Notes: generated by a model not told the origin, from the letters alone. A DNA stretch of 64,000 bases from Acidobacteriota bacterium (GCA_013289665.1 JABCZN010000010.1:62001-126000); one strand, 5' to 3'; shown: positions 16,729 to 27,714, counted from the first letter of the stretch. Translations and numbers: made by a program.

Positions 16729-18786
16729 ATGCGCAATCGTTTTTTGCTGTCGAAAAGAATTATTTCTCTCTCCTGGCTGCCGTCGGCTTGTTTACTGCTG
16801 GCGGGTGCGGCAACGGCCAAGCCGCCGCAGGAACCGGACAAGAAGCCGGAAGAGGTTTCCAGGGTCGCCAGCATCGAAGTTTCGCCGGCCAAGTCCACGG
16901 CGGCCGTTGGCACCAAGCTCGAATTCAAGGCGGTCGTCAAGGATGCGAGCGGCCAGACGCTGCCGGATCCGATCAAGCACTGGTACGCGGCGCCGTTTGA
17001 TTCCGCCGCCGCCGAAGACAACGGGACAGTCACGTTTGTCGAGCCCGGCGAAATCACGGTCGAAGCCGTGATTGGCAAGAAGATCGGCTACGCGCATGTC
17101 ACCGTTGGAAGACCGCAGATTGCGCGCATCGAGATATCCGCGCCGTCCGCCCCGCTCGCGGCGGGGGCCACGCACCTGCTGACCGCAACGCCTCGCAATG
17201 CCGACGGCGATCCGCGGACCGATATTTCCCTGACCTGGACTTCTGAAAATCCCTCGATCGCAAGTGTTGATGCCGCAGGCATGGTGCACGCGCTCAAGCC
17301 CGGGGCAGCGAAGATTCGCGCCGCCGGCGACGGCCGGGCAGCTGAAACCTCCATTCGCGTAATCAGGAATTCCGTCTCCGGGCTCGAGGTTTCTCCGGCA
17401 ACCGCCAGCGCAAAAACCGGCGATGTTCTGCATTTCGCGGCAAAGGATAAGAGAGGTACGGCTATCGCCGCGGAAGTTCTATGGTCCGTCGAAAATCCTG
17501 GCGCCGAGATCTTGCCTGACGGATCGTTCGTCGCCGAGCGCCCCGGCACCTACACGATTGAAGCGGCGGTCGGTGATCGCCTCGCTTCGGCCAGCGTAGT
17601 GGTCGGGCCGCGGAACATTTCTCGCGAAACCGAAGTCGTCGGCCACGTCATGCCGAAAGAGGATCAGTTTGCCGAGGAATGGATCTGGGATCACTACGCG
17701 TATCTCTCCGGCATCAGCGACAAGGTCTACCTTTTCGACATCGCGGATCCTGCGCATCCGAAAACCGCAGATCCGCTGAAGGTGGATGCGCGGCTCGTCA
17801 ACGACGTCAGCGTAACGCCCGACGGTAAAATCGGTGTCATCACGCGCGAAGGCGCGTCCAGCCGGAAGAACGGCATCGTGTTTCTGGACACCGCCGACCC
17901 GCTGCATCCGAAAGTTCTCTCCGAATATACGGCCACAGTGACTGGCGGTGTCCACAGCGCCTACCTCAACACGCACTATGTGTATCTGACCGACGACGCC
18001 ACCGGCTCCTTGCGCGTGATCGATTTCTCAGACGCAAGAAACCCGAAGGAGGTGGCGCGCTGGCAGGTGGAAAGTTCGGGGCAGATGCGTATCCCGGTTC
18101 CCCAGGAAGAAGGCGGCGGCTTCACCATGGCGGGCCGGTATCTCCACGACGTGCAGGTGGCGGACGGGTTGGCCTATCTCGCGTACTGGCGCGATGGCGC
18201 CATTATTCTCGACGTTGGAAACGGCGTCAAAGGCGGGAGTCCCGAGCACCCGCAATTCGTCTCCACTTACCGGTTCAATTACGACGAACTGTATGGCTCT
18301 GGCTGGCTTGCCGGCGCCCACGCTATTTTCCGGTACAAGAATTACCTGTTCGTCGGCGATGAGGTTTTCCCGGCGAGTTTTGATATCGCCTCGCGGAATC
18401 GCATCCCGGTCCGCGGGATCGCGCACGTGCTCGACGTCAGCGATCTGGCCCACCCGCGGGAAGTGGCGACCTACAGCGTGCCCGAAGGCGGCTCCCACAA
18501 CATCTGGGTGGTCGACGACGTACTCTACATGGGCTACTACAACGGCGGAGCGCGGGTGCTCGATGTTTCCGGTGAGCTAGAGGGCGAACTTTACAACCAG
18601 GGCCGGGAAATCGCGCATTTCTGGAGCGGCGATCCACAAGGCTACCGGCCAAACCTCCCCTTCGCGTGGGGAGCTTTTCCCTACAAGGGCCTGATCTATG
18701 TGAATGACGTTCACGCAGGTCTGTGGATCATAAAGCTCGGCCGGCCGAAACCTTATTCCATGACCACCGATCCTCCGCTGCAGTAA
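16729..18786 (+). CDS. Exported Ig-like (BIG2) and LVIVD-repeat propeller protein
   Basis: About 685 residues. A signal peptide (LSWLPSACLLLAGAATA) is followed by three bacterial Ig-like domains (about residues 50-310), seen as repeated units of the type ...SPAKSTAAVGTKLEF... and SENPSIASVDAAGMV. A C-terminal propeller with LVIVD-type repeats follows (VYLFDIADPAHPK, IVFLDTADPLHPK, LRVIDFSDARNPKE, AHVLDVSDLAHPRE, ARVLDVSGE). No catalytic motif is evident, so it is probably a cell-surface binding or scaffold protein. The start at 16729 removes a 30-residue non-signal extension; the upstream sequence is the divergent promoter region shared with the GCS2 operon. Confidence 0.82.
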   Translation: MRNRFLLSKRIISLSWLPSACLLLAGAATAKPPQEPDKKPEEVSRVASIEVSPAKSTAAVGTKLEFKAVVKDASGQTLPDPIKHWYAAPFDSAAAEDNGTVTFVEPGEITVEAVIGKKIGYAHVTVGRPQIARIEISAPSAPLAAGATHLLTATPRNADGDPRTDISLTWTSENPSIASVDAAGMVHALKPGAAKIRAAGDGRAAETSIRVIRNSVSGLEVSPATASAKTGDVLHFAAKDKRGTAIAAEVLWSVENPGAEILPDGSFVAERPGTYTIEAAVGDRLASASVVVGPRNISRETEVVGHVMPKEDQFAEEWIWDHYAYLSGISDKVYLFDIADPAHPKTADPLKVDARLVNDVSVTPDGKIGVITREGASSRKNGIVFLDTADPLHPKVLSEYTATVTGGVHSAYLNTHYVYLTDDATGSLRVIDFSDARNPKEVARWQVESSGQMRIPVPQEEGGGFTMAGRYLHDVQVADGLAYLAYWRDGAIILDVGNGVKGGSPEHPQFVSTYRFNYDELYGSGWLAGAHAIFRYKNYLFVGDEVFPASFDIASRNRIPVRGIAHVLDVSDLAHPREVATYSVPEGGSHNIWVVDDVLYMGYYNGGARVLDVSGELEGELYNQGREIAHFWSGDPQGYRPNLPFAWGAFPYKGLIYVNDVHAGLWIIKLGRPKPYSMTTDPPLQ

Positions 18787-18814
18787 TTGAAATTCTTATC
18801 TGACTGCCATCCCG

Positions 18815-18836
18815 GGCGCTTCGCTTGTGAAGCGCC
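18815..18836. terminator. Perfect 8-bp stem-loop between convergent genes
   Basis: GGCGCTTC pairs with GAAGCGCC around a 6-base loop in the 80-base gap between two convergent genes. There is no T-tract, so a terminator role is inferred only from position and symmetry. Confidence 0.4.
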
Positions 18837-18866
18837 GGAGGCGCACCGACTGGTGACCACGTGTTT

Positions 18867-20009
18867 CTACTCCATCTTCCAGAAATCGATGCCCGCCGCT
18901 TGCGGCGGAGTGTCAATCTCCGCCACAATTGTTTTGGCTTCCAGATCGACCACTTCGACGGTGCCGGGCTGTTCTCCGATGCCCTCCACGGTAAAGAAGG
19001 CGTAGAGATTGTCAGGGGACACCACCACGCCGTGCACCACTTTTCGTTTGGTCGGGAGGCGGACGAGTTCCTTTCCTGTCTCGACATCAAAAATGGAAAC
19101 TGAAGCGTCTCGTTTGTTGGTGGCTAGCAGGAGTTTTCCGTCAGAGGTGACGCCGAGGTTGTAGACGCCGTTACCTGCGGGAATCCGGCGCGTGAGTTTC
19201 CATTCTTTGGCGTCCACTTCCACGATCTCGTTGGATTTGTTGCAGGCCACGTAGACTCGGCTGCCGTCGCCGGAAGGTTGCGCCCAGGTGGGGCTGCACG
19301 TAATCCCCGCCATGTTCATGGGCATGGCCATGCCCTCGTGGTGCTCCGATTGTTCTTGTGGCATCCCCGAATAACCCTGCTCTTTTCCGGCGCTGACGCG
19401 GAAGCTCCGTGAAACTTTCATGTTTTCCGTGTCAATTTCCACCAGCAGGTCGTTCATCATGCAAGCGGAATATTGATGCAGGCCGTCGCGGGAAATCCTT
19501 GAGCCGTGCGGCATGATGCAGGTTGGAATCCGCGCGACCTCCACCATTTCGCGGGTGTCCACCACGGAAACGCTGCTGGAAACGGGATCACCGTGCAGGT
19601 TAAAATTCACCGCGAAAAGAAAGTTCCCGTCGGGGGTCACATCGGCGGTCGCGGGGAAGAGTCCGAGCGTCACCTGTTTCACCACGTGGTCGGTCGCCGT
19701 TTCATATTTCAAAGCGGTGCCATAGGGCCTGCCGTGGCCGATGGTGACAAAGAAGTTCTTTTTGTCCGGCGAGAACGCAATTCCATGCGGTCCGCTGATG
19801 TCGCTCTGGAGAATTCGTGTCTCCGTTGTCTTCTCCAGGTTTGCGCCGTTCGGTCCAAATCGCACCGTGGCGATCCGGTCGGCTGATTCGCAGACCAGCT
19901 TGACCCAGTATTCTTTTCTAGGCGGCTCCCCGCTCCGTGCGCCGAGGCCGCAACCGAATAAAGCGCACAGGAGTATGGGTTTCCACGCGATACTTTGCAG
20001 GCGATTCAT
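18867..20009 (-). CDS. YncE-like beta-propeller lipoprotein
   Basis: A 380-residue protein. The signal peptide LLCALFGCG ends in a lipobox (L-F-G-C), so it is probably an outer-membrane or periplasmic lipoprotein. The rest is a seven-bladed YVTN/cytochrome D1-like propeller with repeats such as GIAFSPDKKNFFVTIG, ATADVTPDGNFLFAVN, NLGVTSDGKLLLATN and GVVVSPDNLYAFFTV. A methionine/histidine-rich insert (EHHEGMAMPMNMAG) near residue 225 might bind a metal such as copper (inference). Function unknown. It shares a 92-base divergent promoter region with the aminotransferase. Confidence 0.82.
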   Translation of the reverse strand: MNRLQSIAWKPILLCALFGCGLGARSGEPPRKEYWVKLVCESADRIATVRFGPNGANLEKTTETRILQSDISGPHGIAFSPDKKNFFVTIGHGRPYGTALKYETATDHVVKQVTLGLFPATADVTPDGNFLFAVNFNLHGDPVSSSVSVVDTREMVEVARIPTCIMPHGSRISRDGLHQYSACMMNDLLVEIDTENMKVSRSFRVSAGKEQGYSGMPQEQSEHHEGMAMPMNMAGITCSPTWAQPSGDGSRVYVACNKSNEIVEVDAKEWKLTRRIPAGNGVYNLGVTSDGKLLLATNKRDASVSIFDVETGKELVRLPTKRKVVHGVVVSPDNLYAFFTVEGIGEQPGTVEVVDLEAKTIVAEIDTPPQAAGIDFWKME

Positions 20010-20101
20010 TGGGCTCTCCGGCGGCTCACGCGCATTCTAACTCAATTGTGCTGTCAATTTGGCCCTCGACGGAATTGCACGATTGCTGAGACACTTTTTA
20101 C

Positions 20102-21229
20102 ATGCAAATTACGCCTTTTCGCATTGAAGAGTACATGGGCAAGCATGAATTTCGAGCCCGCTACCTGCTCTCCTCCTCCGACGCGGAGTCGGTCAGAATC
20201 GAGGAGATTCTTTCGCTCGAAGCCGGCGCTCACGACGCTTTTCTGAAACACTGGTGCGGCTACACAGAATCGCCCGGAGCGCCCTGGCTGCGCGAAGTAC
20301 TGGCCAAGATCTATAAGACGATTGACGCCCGTCAAGTTGTGGTCGTCTCTGCGGCCGAAGAAGCCATCTTCCTCTTCTACCACGCGCTTCTGACGCCCGG
20401 AGATCACGCCATCGTTGAGTCGCCCTGCTACGAAAGCGCGCTGACGCTGCCAAAAAGCACCGGCGCATCGGTCAGCGAGTGGCGCCGCAAGCCGGAAAAC
20501 GGCTGGGCCCACGACGTGGCCGAGCTCGAAGCCCTGATTCGGCCGAACACCCGCGCGCTCTACATCAATACTCCGCACAATCCGACAGGGCTGCTGATGG
20601 CGCCCGAAATCTTCCGCCGCGTCCTCGAGCTTGCCGCGAAGCATAACATCTACGTCTTTTCCGATGAAGTCTATCGTGAACTCGAACATGATCCCGCCTC
20701 CCGGCTGCCCGCGGCTTGTGATCTCTACGATCGCGCCTTTAGTCTCGCTTCGGTGAGCAAGAGCTATGGCTTGCCGGGACTCCGCCTTGCGTGGATTGCG
20801 TCGCACGACAAGGAATTCCTCGAAAGGATTATTTCGCTCAAACACTACACGACAATTTGCTCCAGCGCGCCGAGCGAGTTTCTTACGGCGCTGGCGTTCC
20901 GGCATCGCCAGAGATTCATTGACCGCAATTTAGAGATTGTCCTTCGCAACCTTCCTTTACTCACTGCATTCTTTGCCCGCCATACCGACATCTTCGAATG
21001 GACTCCGCCAGACGCTGCGACGATCGGCTTTGCGCGGTTCAAGCCGCAGCAGGATGTTCACGACTGGTGCGAGAGTCTGGTGCGCGATGCGGGTGTGCTT
21101 TTGCTTCCGGGCACGGTTTACGACGAGCCGCGACACATTCGATTCGGTTATGGACGGAAAAACATGCCGGAATCACTGGCGCAATTTGAGGCTTATCTGA
21201 AGTCCGCTTCCGTCGCGCGTTCCGCCTGA
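20102..21229 (+). CDS. PLP-dependent class I/II aminotransferase
   Basis: A 375-residue fold-type I aminotransferase. It shows INTPHNPTG (substrate and cofactor contact), DEVYRELE (PLP-pyridine aspartate) and SVSKSYGLPGLRLAW, which holds the Schiff-base lysine. The C-terminal FGYGRKN region would bind substrate carboxylate. The family includes aspartate, aromatic and broad-range transaminases, and the substrate is not evident. A strong bidirectional terminator lies downstream. Confidence 0.9.
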   Translation: MQITPFRIEEYMGKHEFRARYLLSSSDAESVRIEEILSLEAGAHDAFLKHWCGYTESPGAPWLREVLAKIYKTIDARQVVVVSAAEEAIFLFYHALLTPGDHAIVESPCYESALTLPKSTGASVSEWRRKPENGWAHDVAELEALIRPNTRALYINTPHNPTGLLMAPEIFRRVLELAAKHNIYVFSDEVYRELEHDPASRLPAACDLYDRAFSLASVSKSYGLPGLRLAWIASHDKEFLERIISLKHYTTICSSAPSEFLTALAFRHRQRFIDRNLEIVLRNLPLLTAFFARHTDIFEWTPPDAATIGFARFKPQQDVHDWCESLVRDAGVLLLPGTVYDEPRHIRFGYGRKNMPESLAQFEAYLKSASVARSA

Positions 21230-21263
21230 GAGTGGAAAAACAACCGGAAGAATTTTCACAGTG

Positions 21264-21298
21264 AAAAAGGGCACGCCGCGGTTGCGGGTGCCCTTTTT
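21264..21298. terminator. Rho-independent terminator, bidirectional
   Basis: AAAAAGGGCAC (21264-21274) pairs with GTGCCCTTTTT (21288-21298), giving a GC-rich stem flanked by an A-run and a T-run. It sits between the convergent aminotransferase and zinc-ribbon genes and would terminate from both sides. Confidence 0.85.
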
Positions 21299-21329
21299 CT
21301 CTTTCTAAGATTCCGGCTCGACTTGCTTA

Positions 21330-21635
21330 TTAAGCTGCTCCCATCGAGCGACGGGCCTGGAAGCATTCACGGCAGAATACCGGGCGGCCTTGCGTTGGCC
21401 GGAAGGGAACCGTCGTTTCCTTCCCACATTGCGAGCAGGTGGTTTTTGTTTCAGAGCGTGGAGCGGAGCCCCCGCCTCCCCCACCGCCGCCTTCCGCCCG
21501 TTTCGCCTTGCAACCCTTGCAACGCTTCGGCTCGTTCTTGAATCCCTTGTCGGCGAAAAACATCTGTTCGCCGGAGGTAAAAACAAACTCAGCGCCGCAC
21601 TCGGAACACTTCAGGACCTTATCGTGGAATTCCAT
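21330..21635 (-). CDS. Zinc-ribbon protein with two CxxC pairs (CxxC-x17-CxxC type)
   Basis: A 101-residue protein. The N-terminal ribbon has CSEC...CKGC spacing (about residues 10-43), then an eight-glycine linker, then a second ribbon CSQC...CREC (about 68-91). Small double-ribbon proteins of this kind are widespread in Acidobacteriota, Deltaproteobacteria and related groups and are usually unannotated. A nucleic-acid-binding or chaperone role is speculative. It lies downstream of rpsU on the same strand. Confidence 0.82.
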   Translation of the reverse strand: MEFHDKVLKCSECGAEFVFTSGEQMFFADKGFKNEPKRCKGCKAKRAEGGGGGGGGSAPRSETKTTCSQCGKETTVPFRPTQGRPVFCRECFQARRSMGAA

Positions 21636-21842
21636 GACCCCGCTCCCCCTGGACCCGTATCGGGCGGGGGCCGGGCTCTTGCACGTCGGCCCGGATGAAG
21701 CGCTTGGACCTGTAGTCCGGGACAGCCGGGCGCGGATCCCTTGGGCCTGCGGGCATAGAATTAGAACAAATACCCAACTTGCTCTGCCTGATAGGGGCCT
21801 GATCCCGGAAGTGCGGCGCCGAGCCGCGTCACCTGCAGGAAA

Positions 21843-22040
21843 TTAATCCTGCTCGCGACGCTGCTTTTTGCGCAGTCGCTTCCGCGAAAGCGCTTCTTTT
21901 GCCCGGCGCTTCTCGCCGGGTTTCATGTAGAAGCTGTGCTTCTTTATTTCCTTGATGATGTCCTCTTGCTGCACCTTGCGCTTGAAACGGCGCAGGGCAT
22001 TCTCAAGAGACTCATTCTCCTGAATGACTACTTCTGCCAA
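21843..22040 (-). CDS. rpsU: 30S ribosomal protein S21
   Basis: A 65-residue basic protein with the full S21 pattern: VVIQENESLENALRRFKRKV, then KKHSFYMKPGEKRRAKEA, and a lysine/arginine-rich tail. S21 binds the 30S platform near the anti-Shine-Dalgarno end of 16S rRNA. The upstream sequence has a good Shine-Dalgarno (GGGGTGAAG region) and a possible extended -10 promoter. Confidence 0.96.
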   Translation of the reverse strand: MAEVVIQENESLENALRRFKRKVQQEDIIKEIKKHSFYMKPGEKRRAKEALSRKRLRKKQRREQD

Positions 22041-22116
22041 TGAACTTCACCCCAATTCCGGTTCGGATTGCCTGCTAGCAGTGCCGTCGCTGTTGTACCG
22101 CACTGCGCCTGAATAC

Positions 22117-22125
22117 ATTATCGCA
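22117..22125 (-). promoter_or_regulatory. Possible extended -10 promoter for rpsU
   Basis: Minus strand TGCGATAAT matches an extended -10 element (TGn plus GATAAT) about 80 bases before the rpsU start. No -35 at ideal spacing is seen. Confidence 0.35.
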
Positions 22126-22318
22126 TGAGGTCGTTGGCTTCTTGTAGTCAATTCACCCCGACAAGTCAAGCAATCTTTCGGCAGAATGGGCGCAGTCGCC
22201 CGATAGATAGCGCTGGAGTTACTGTTGCTCTGTGGATAACCTGGAGACCGGCTGCCACCCGCTTGCCAGTGCTGGTACACTGGGGAGCCTCAAACTTCTG
22301 CCTCGGGAGCCGACCTCC

Positions 22319-23557
22319 ATGCCCGACATGCGCGATGCCATTGGAGTACTTCTCGCCGGAGGTCAGGGCGAGCGACTGTGGCCGTTGACACGGGACCGGG
22401 CCAAACCCGCGGTTCCCTTCGGGGCGCTGTACCGAATCATTGATATCACCCTTTCCAACTGCGTGAATTCCGGGTTGCACCGCGTTTTTGTGCTGACGCA
22501 ATACAAAGCGCTCAGCCTCACGCGGCACGTCCGTGCCGGATGGTCTCCGCTGATGGGGCTGGGCGAGTTCATCGAGGTGCTGCCGCCACAGATGCGGGTA
22601 TCGCAGCAGTGGTATCAGGGCACGGCGGACGCGGTGTATCAGAATATTTATTCGCTCGGCAGCGAGCGTTGCAAGTACGCGTTCATCCTGTCCGGCGATC
22701 ACATTTACAAGATGAATTACGCCAAGATGCTGCAGCAGCACATTGATGCGGGGGCGGAGGTTTCTGTCGCGACGATTGAGGTGCCTGCGGCGGAGGCGGC
22801 GCGTCAGTTTGGGGTGATTGAGACGGACAAAGACTGGAGAATTGTCGGTTTCGAGGAGAAACCCGCGGCGCCCAAGACCTCGCCGCACAAGCCAACGCAC
22901 TGCAACGCTTCGATGGGCGTTTATATTTTCAATACGCAATTGCTGATCCCCACGTTGCTCGCGGATTCGGAGGATCCGAAATCCTCGCATGATTTCGGCA
23001 AGGATATTCTTCCCCGGATCATTTCAAAGCACCGCGTATTCGCATACAACTTTGTGGATGAAAATTCCAAGGAGTCGCTGTACTGGCGGGACGTTGGCAC
23101 GATTGACGCCTACTACGAAGCGAACATGGACCTGGTAAGTGTTTCGCCGGTTTTCAACCTGTACGACAAGGCGTGGCCGCTGCGCACCTGGCAGCACCAG
23201 TATCCACCGGCGAAGTTTGTGTTTGCCGACGCCGACCGCATGGGTATAGCTCTCGATTCGATTGTGGCTCACGGGTCGATCCTTTCCGGCGGACGGGTGC
23301 AGAATTCGCTGCTGGGTTACGACGTGCGCGTGAACAGCTACTCGGAAATCACCGCATCCCTGATTTACAACCACGTGAACATCGGGCGTCACTCGCGGAT
23401 TTGCCGGGCGATCATTGACCGCCATGTAAGCCTTCCCGAGCACACAGAAATCGGGTACGACCTCGAAGCGGACAAGCAGCGGTTTCATGTGACACCCTCG
23501 GGCATCGTCGTCGTCGTACGGCAAGAGTCGCTCATCGAAGAGCCGGAATCGCAGTGA
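22319..23557 (+). CDS. glgC: Glucose-1-phosphate adenylyltransferase
   Basis: A 412-residue ADP-glucose pyrophosphorylase, the first committed enzyme of bacterial glycogen synthesis. The N-terminus has the nucleotidyltransferase signature GVLLAGGQGERLWPLTRDRAKPAVP (read as short motifs GGQGERLWPLT and AKPAVPFG). The core holds SGDHIYKMNY and VGTIDAYYEANMDL, and the C-terminal left-handed beta-helix includes GSILSGGRVQNSLLG. The start at 22319 is chosen because the family begins here and the 29 extra upstream residues look non-coding. No other glycogen genes are adjacent. Confidence 0.95.
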   Translation: MPDMRDAIGVLLAGGQGERLWPLTRDRAKPAVPFGALYRIIDITLSNCVNSGLHRVFVLTQYKALSLTRHVRAGWSPLMGLGEFIEVLPPQMRVSQQWYQGTADAVYQNIYSLGSERCKYAFILSGDHIYKMNYAKMLQQHIDAGAEVSVATIEVPAAEAARQFGVIETDKDWRIVGFEEKPAAPKTSPHKPTHCNASMGVYIFNTQLLIPTLLADSEDPKSSHDFGKDILPRIISKHRVFAYNFVDENSKESLYWRDVGTIDAYYEANMDLVSVSPVFNLYDKAWPLRTWQHQYPPAKFVFADADRMGIALDSIVAHGSILSGGRVQNSLLGYDVRVNSYSEITASLIYNHVNIGRHSRICRAIIDRHVSLPEHTEIGYDLEADKQRFHVTPSGIVVVVRQESLIEEPESQ

Positions 23558-23585
23558 GTAGCGACCGATGAAGAGAAGAGCGCTG

Positions 23586-23606
23586 GCCCGCCTGCCCTGG
23601 GCGGGC
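23586..23606. repeat. Inverted repeat downstream of glgC
   Basis: GCCCGCC (23586-23592) pairs with GGCGGGC (23600-23606) around a 7-base loop, 29 bases after the glgC stop. There is no T-tract. It is either a weak terminator or one of the dispersed intergenic palindromes. Confidence 0.45.
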
Positions 23607-23702
23607 TTGAAAGCCGGCGTTCGATCGCTCGTCGACCAGTCTTCTCCGCTTCGCCACCGATCTCAGACCAATCACTTCTGAAAGCTCTGCTACAATCTTT
23701 AA

Positions 23703-25046
<1,344 letters not shown>

Positions 25047-25189
25047 GTTGCTGTTCATTGTTGCCGACACCTGACGGCTCTTGCGGCCACACGCGCTGGG
25101 AGGCAGTCCGCTAACTCCTTGCTTTCTGTCGAACCCTTTTTGGAGACCAACCTGCCGTAGCTTCCCCCAAATCCGACTGGGGGTGTTCG

Positions 25190-25780
25190 ATGGCATTTCG
25201 CATGCTGCTGGTGCTTGGTTTGATGTCTGCACCGATTCTTCCAGCCGCGCATGGGCAGATTGTGCTCACCTATCCGGGAATACCGCGCTTTGATGCGGGC
25301 ACGCAATTCACGGCGATTCAATTTAAAGGGCCGGTTGCCGCGGGCAACCTGGGAATCGGTCTGCATTTCGGCTACAACTTCAATTCCTATCTTTCACTCG
25401 AGAGCAATGTGAATGTGTTTCACCTTGCGTCCGGCGGGCAGCAGGAGTTGCCGGCCCCGGCGGCGTTTTTCGGACCGCGCATCGGCTACACGTCGCGCGA
25501 AGCGGGAATTTACCTGAAGGTGCTCCCCGGCTTCATTCATTTTCCGAGAGAAAGCGATCAGATGGCGACGCCGCTGAATCCTTCGACACATTTTGCTTTG
25601 GATACCGGGGTGGTGTTGCTGCGCTATTTCCCGAATCACTTCTATGTGCGATTCGATGGAGGCGCCACGATTGTGAACTACGGGAGCGGAGCTTTTCCGG
25701 ACCCGGTGAGCGGGCAGCGGGTGAATCTGGGAGTGCGGGGGGCGCCTTCGTTTGCGTTGGGGGTGGGTCTGCATTTTTGA
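25190..25780 (+). CDS. Probable outer-membrane beta-barrel protein, unknown function
   Basis: A 196-residue protein with a signal peptide (MLLVLGLMSAPILPAAHGQ). It then shows alternating hydrophobic and polar strands (GNLGIGLHFGYNFNSYLSLESNV, GPRIGYTSREAGIYLKVLPG, FYVRFDGGATIVNYG) and ends in a strand finishing with phenylalanine (FALGVGLHF), the usual outer-membrane insertion signal. It resembles small OmpA-like or OmpW-like barrels in outline, but I do not recognise a specific family. It is convergent with recQ, with only 5 bases between them. Confidence 0.7.
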   Translation: MAFRMLLVLGLMSAPILPAAHGQIVLTYPGIPRFDAGTQFTAIQFKGPVAAGNLGIGLHFGYNFNSYLSLESNVNVFHLASGGQQELPAPAAFFGPRIGYTSREAGIYLKVLPGFIHFPRESDQMATPLNPSTHFALDTGVVLLRYFPNHFYVRFDGGATIVNYGSGAFPDPVSGQRVNLGVRGAPSFALGVGLHF

Positions 25781-25785
25781 GGAGT

Positions 25786-27714
25786 TCAGGCGGCGGATGT
25801 TTGGGATTGTTTCTGGCGCCTGGCGTGGGCTACGACGAGGCGAACGCTTTCGTAGGTGATCTGTTCGGGTACGGCTTCCTTGATCGGCCTGAGCAAGTCC
25901 AGGCCGAGCCGGGCGCTGGCTTCGAGGATGTGTTGCTGGTGGATGGGATCGACCCAGACCGGGCGGAAGGGGGTCTCGCCCTTTTCGACGAGGTCGGCGA
26001 CCAGAGCGACTACGGAGGAAACTTTTCTGCCGCGGAGTTGGGCGATCTCACAGAAGGTGCGGCCTTCCTCCAGCAGTTCCAGCGTTTCCTGTGAGGGACT
26101 GCGGGCCTCGAGATGCCAATCTTTCCTGGCGCGTTCTCCGCCCGAAAATCGGCGGAGGGCGTCGAGGATCTCTTCGCCGTAGAGTTCACATTTCTTTTCG
26201 CCCATGCCGGAGATCTGGCGGAGTTCGACCACGGCCTGAGGCTGCGCCTGGCAGATGGCGTCGAGGGTGGTGTCGTGGAGAACGACGAAAGCGGCGATCA
26301 TCTTCCGGCGGGCGGTATTTCTGCGCCATTCGCGCAGGAATTCGCGGAGCTCTTCGTTGACCTCGGCGATTGGATTCAATTCGTATTCGGAGGCTTCGAG
26401 GATGCGGTTTGGATTCCGGATTGGCCGGGATTTTCTGGATGAGCTTTGGTTGATGCCGGATAGCCACTTGGGAGTGCCGGCGCAGACATCGCAGACTCCG
26501 CAGCGATCCCATTTTGCGAGTTCACCGAAGTGATTGCAGATTTCTTTTTGCCGGCATTTCTGTGCGCCGACGAATTGCTGGATTTGGTGGTATCGCTGCC
26601 AGGCGCGGTCTTTTTCCTCTGAGTCGCCGATCTGATTGATGAAGAAGGCATGCAGGCCGTTGTCCTTCTTTTCCCAGAAAATGTAGCAGTCCGCGGGCAG
26701 GCCATCGCGCCCGGCGCGTCCGGTTTCCTGATAGAGCTGCTCGATGCTTTCGGGCAATCCGAGGCGGATGACCGCGCGGACGTTCGGTTTGTTGATGCCC
26801 AGTCCGAAGGCGACAGTGCCGACCAGCACACGGACTTCTTCGCTCATCCACTTTTCTTGATTCTCGCGGCGCGTCGGGGCGTCCATCTGGCCGTGATAGC
26901 CGACGGCGGCGATGCCCTGTTCTTCGAGCAGGTCCGTGACCTCGCCGACGCGGGCCACCGTCGGGGTGTAGACGATCACGTTGCCGTCTTTCACTTTTTT
27001 CACGGCTTCGGCGACAGAATCATCCTGCATGGTCCCTTTGCACTGGCGGACGAAGTAGCGGAGGTTTTCGCGACGGAAGCTCGAGACGGATTTGAGGGGG
27101 TCGCGGAGGTGGAGCTGGCGGACGATGTCGTGGCGGACCTGGCGGGTGGCGCTGGCGGTGAGGGCGGCAATGGGGAGGCCGGGGAAAAGGGCGCGGAGTT
27201 TCGCGAGCTGGCGGTATTCGGGGCGGAAGTCGTGGCCCCATTGGGAGATGCAGTGGGCTTCATCAATTGCGAAAAAGGAGAGAGGGACTTGCCGGAGCCA
27301 GTCCGCAGTGCCGTCCATCAGGGCGCGCTCGGGGGAGACGTAGATGAGACGGTATTCGCCGGCGATGGCTTTTTGTCTGAGTTCGCGGCGGTCGGATTCC
27401 GCGACCGCGCTGTTGAGGAAGACCGCGGGGATGCCCATCTGTCGGAGTTGCGCGACCTGGTCTTGCATGAGGGCGATGAGCGGTGAGATGACGACGGCGG
27501 TACGGTCCTCCCGGAGGACGGCGGGAAGCTGGTAGCAAAGGGATTTGCCGCCACCGGTGGGCATGACCACGCAGACATCGCGTCCAGAGGCGAGCGCGCG
27601 GACGATTTCTTCCTGGCGGGGACGGAAGGCGTCATAGCCCCAGTAGCGCTTGAGGGCGTCGAAGAATCGGGGCTCGGCGACGGTTGGACGGGGAAGGGTT
27701 GCAGTGTCGGACAT
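25786..27714 (-). CDS. recQ: ATP-dependent DNA helicase RecQ
   Basis: A 642-residue superfamily 2 3'-5' helicase. Walker A is PTGGGKSLCYQLPAV, the Walker B box is AIDEAHCISQWGHDFRPEY, and motif VI is QETGRAGRDGLPADC. The zinc-binding RQC cysteines follow (CRQKEICNHFGE and CGVCDVC). The C-terminal region contains an HRDC-like segment (AAFVVLHDTTLDAICQAQPQ then ISGMGEKKCELYGE). The domain order is that of full-length RecQ. Divergent from a membrane hydrolase gene. Confidence 0.94.
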   Translation of the reverse strand: MSDTATLPRPTVAEPRFFDALKRYWGYDAFRPRQEEIVRALASGRDVCVVMPTGGGKSLCYQLPAVLREDRTAVVISPLIALMQDQVAQLRQMGIPAVFLNSAVAESDRRELRQKAIAGEYRLIYVSPERALMDGTADWLRQVPLSFFAIDEAHCISQWGHDFRPEYRQLAKLRALFPGLPIAALTASATRQVRHDIVRQLHLRDPLKSVSSFRRENLRYFVRQCKGTMQDDSVAEAVKKVKDGNVIVYTPTVARVGEVTDLLEEQGIAAVGYHGQMDAPTRRENQEKWMSEEVRVLVGTVAFGLGINKPNVRAVIRLGLPESIEQLYQETGRAGRDGLPADCYIFWEKKDNGLHAFFINQIGDSEEKDRAWQRYHQIQQFVGAQKCRQKEICNHFGELAKWDRCGVCDVCAGTPKWLSGINQSSSRKSRPIRNPNRILEASEYELNPIAEVNEELREFLREWRRNTARRKMIAAFVVLHDTTLDAICQAQPQAVVELRQISGMGEKKCELYGEEILDALRRFSGGERARKDWHLEARSPSQETLELLEEGRTFCEIAQLRGRKVSSVVALVADLVEKGETPFRPVWVDPIHQQHILEASARLGLDLLRPIKEAVPEQITYESVRLVVAHARRQKQSQTSAA

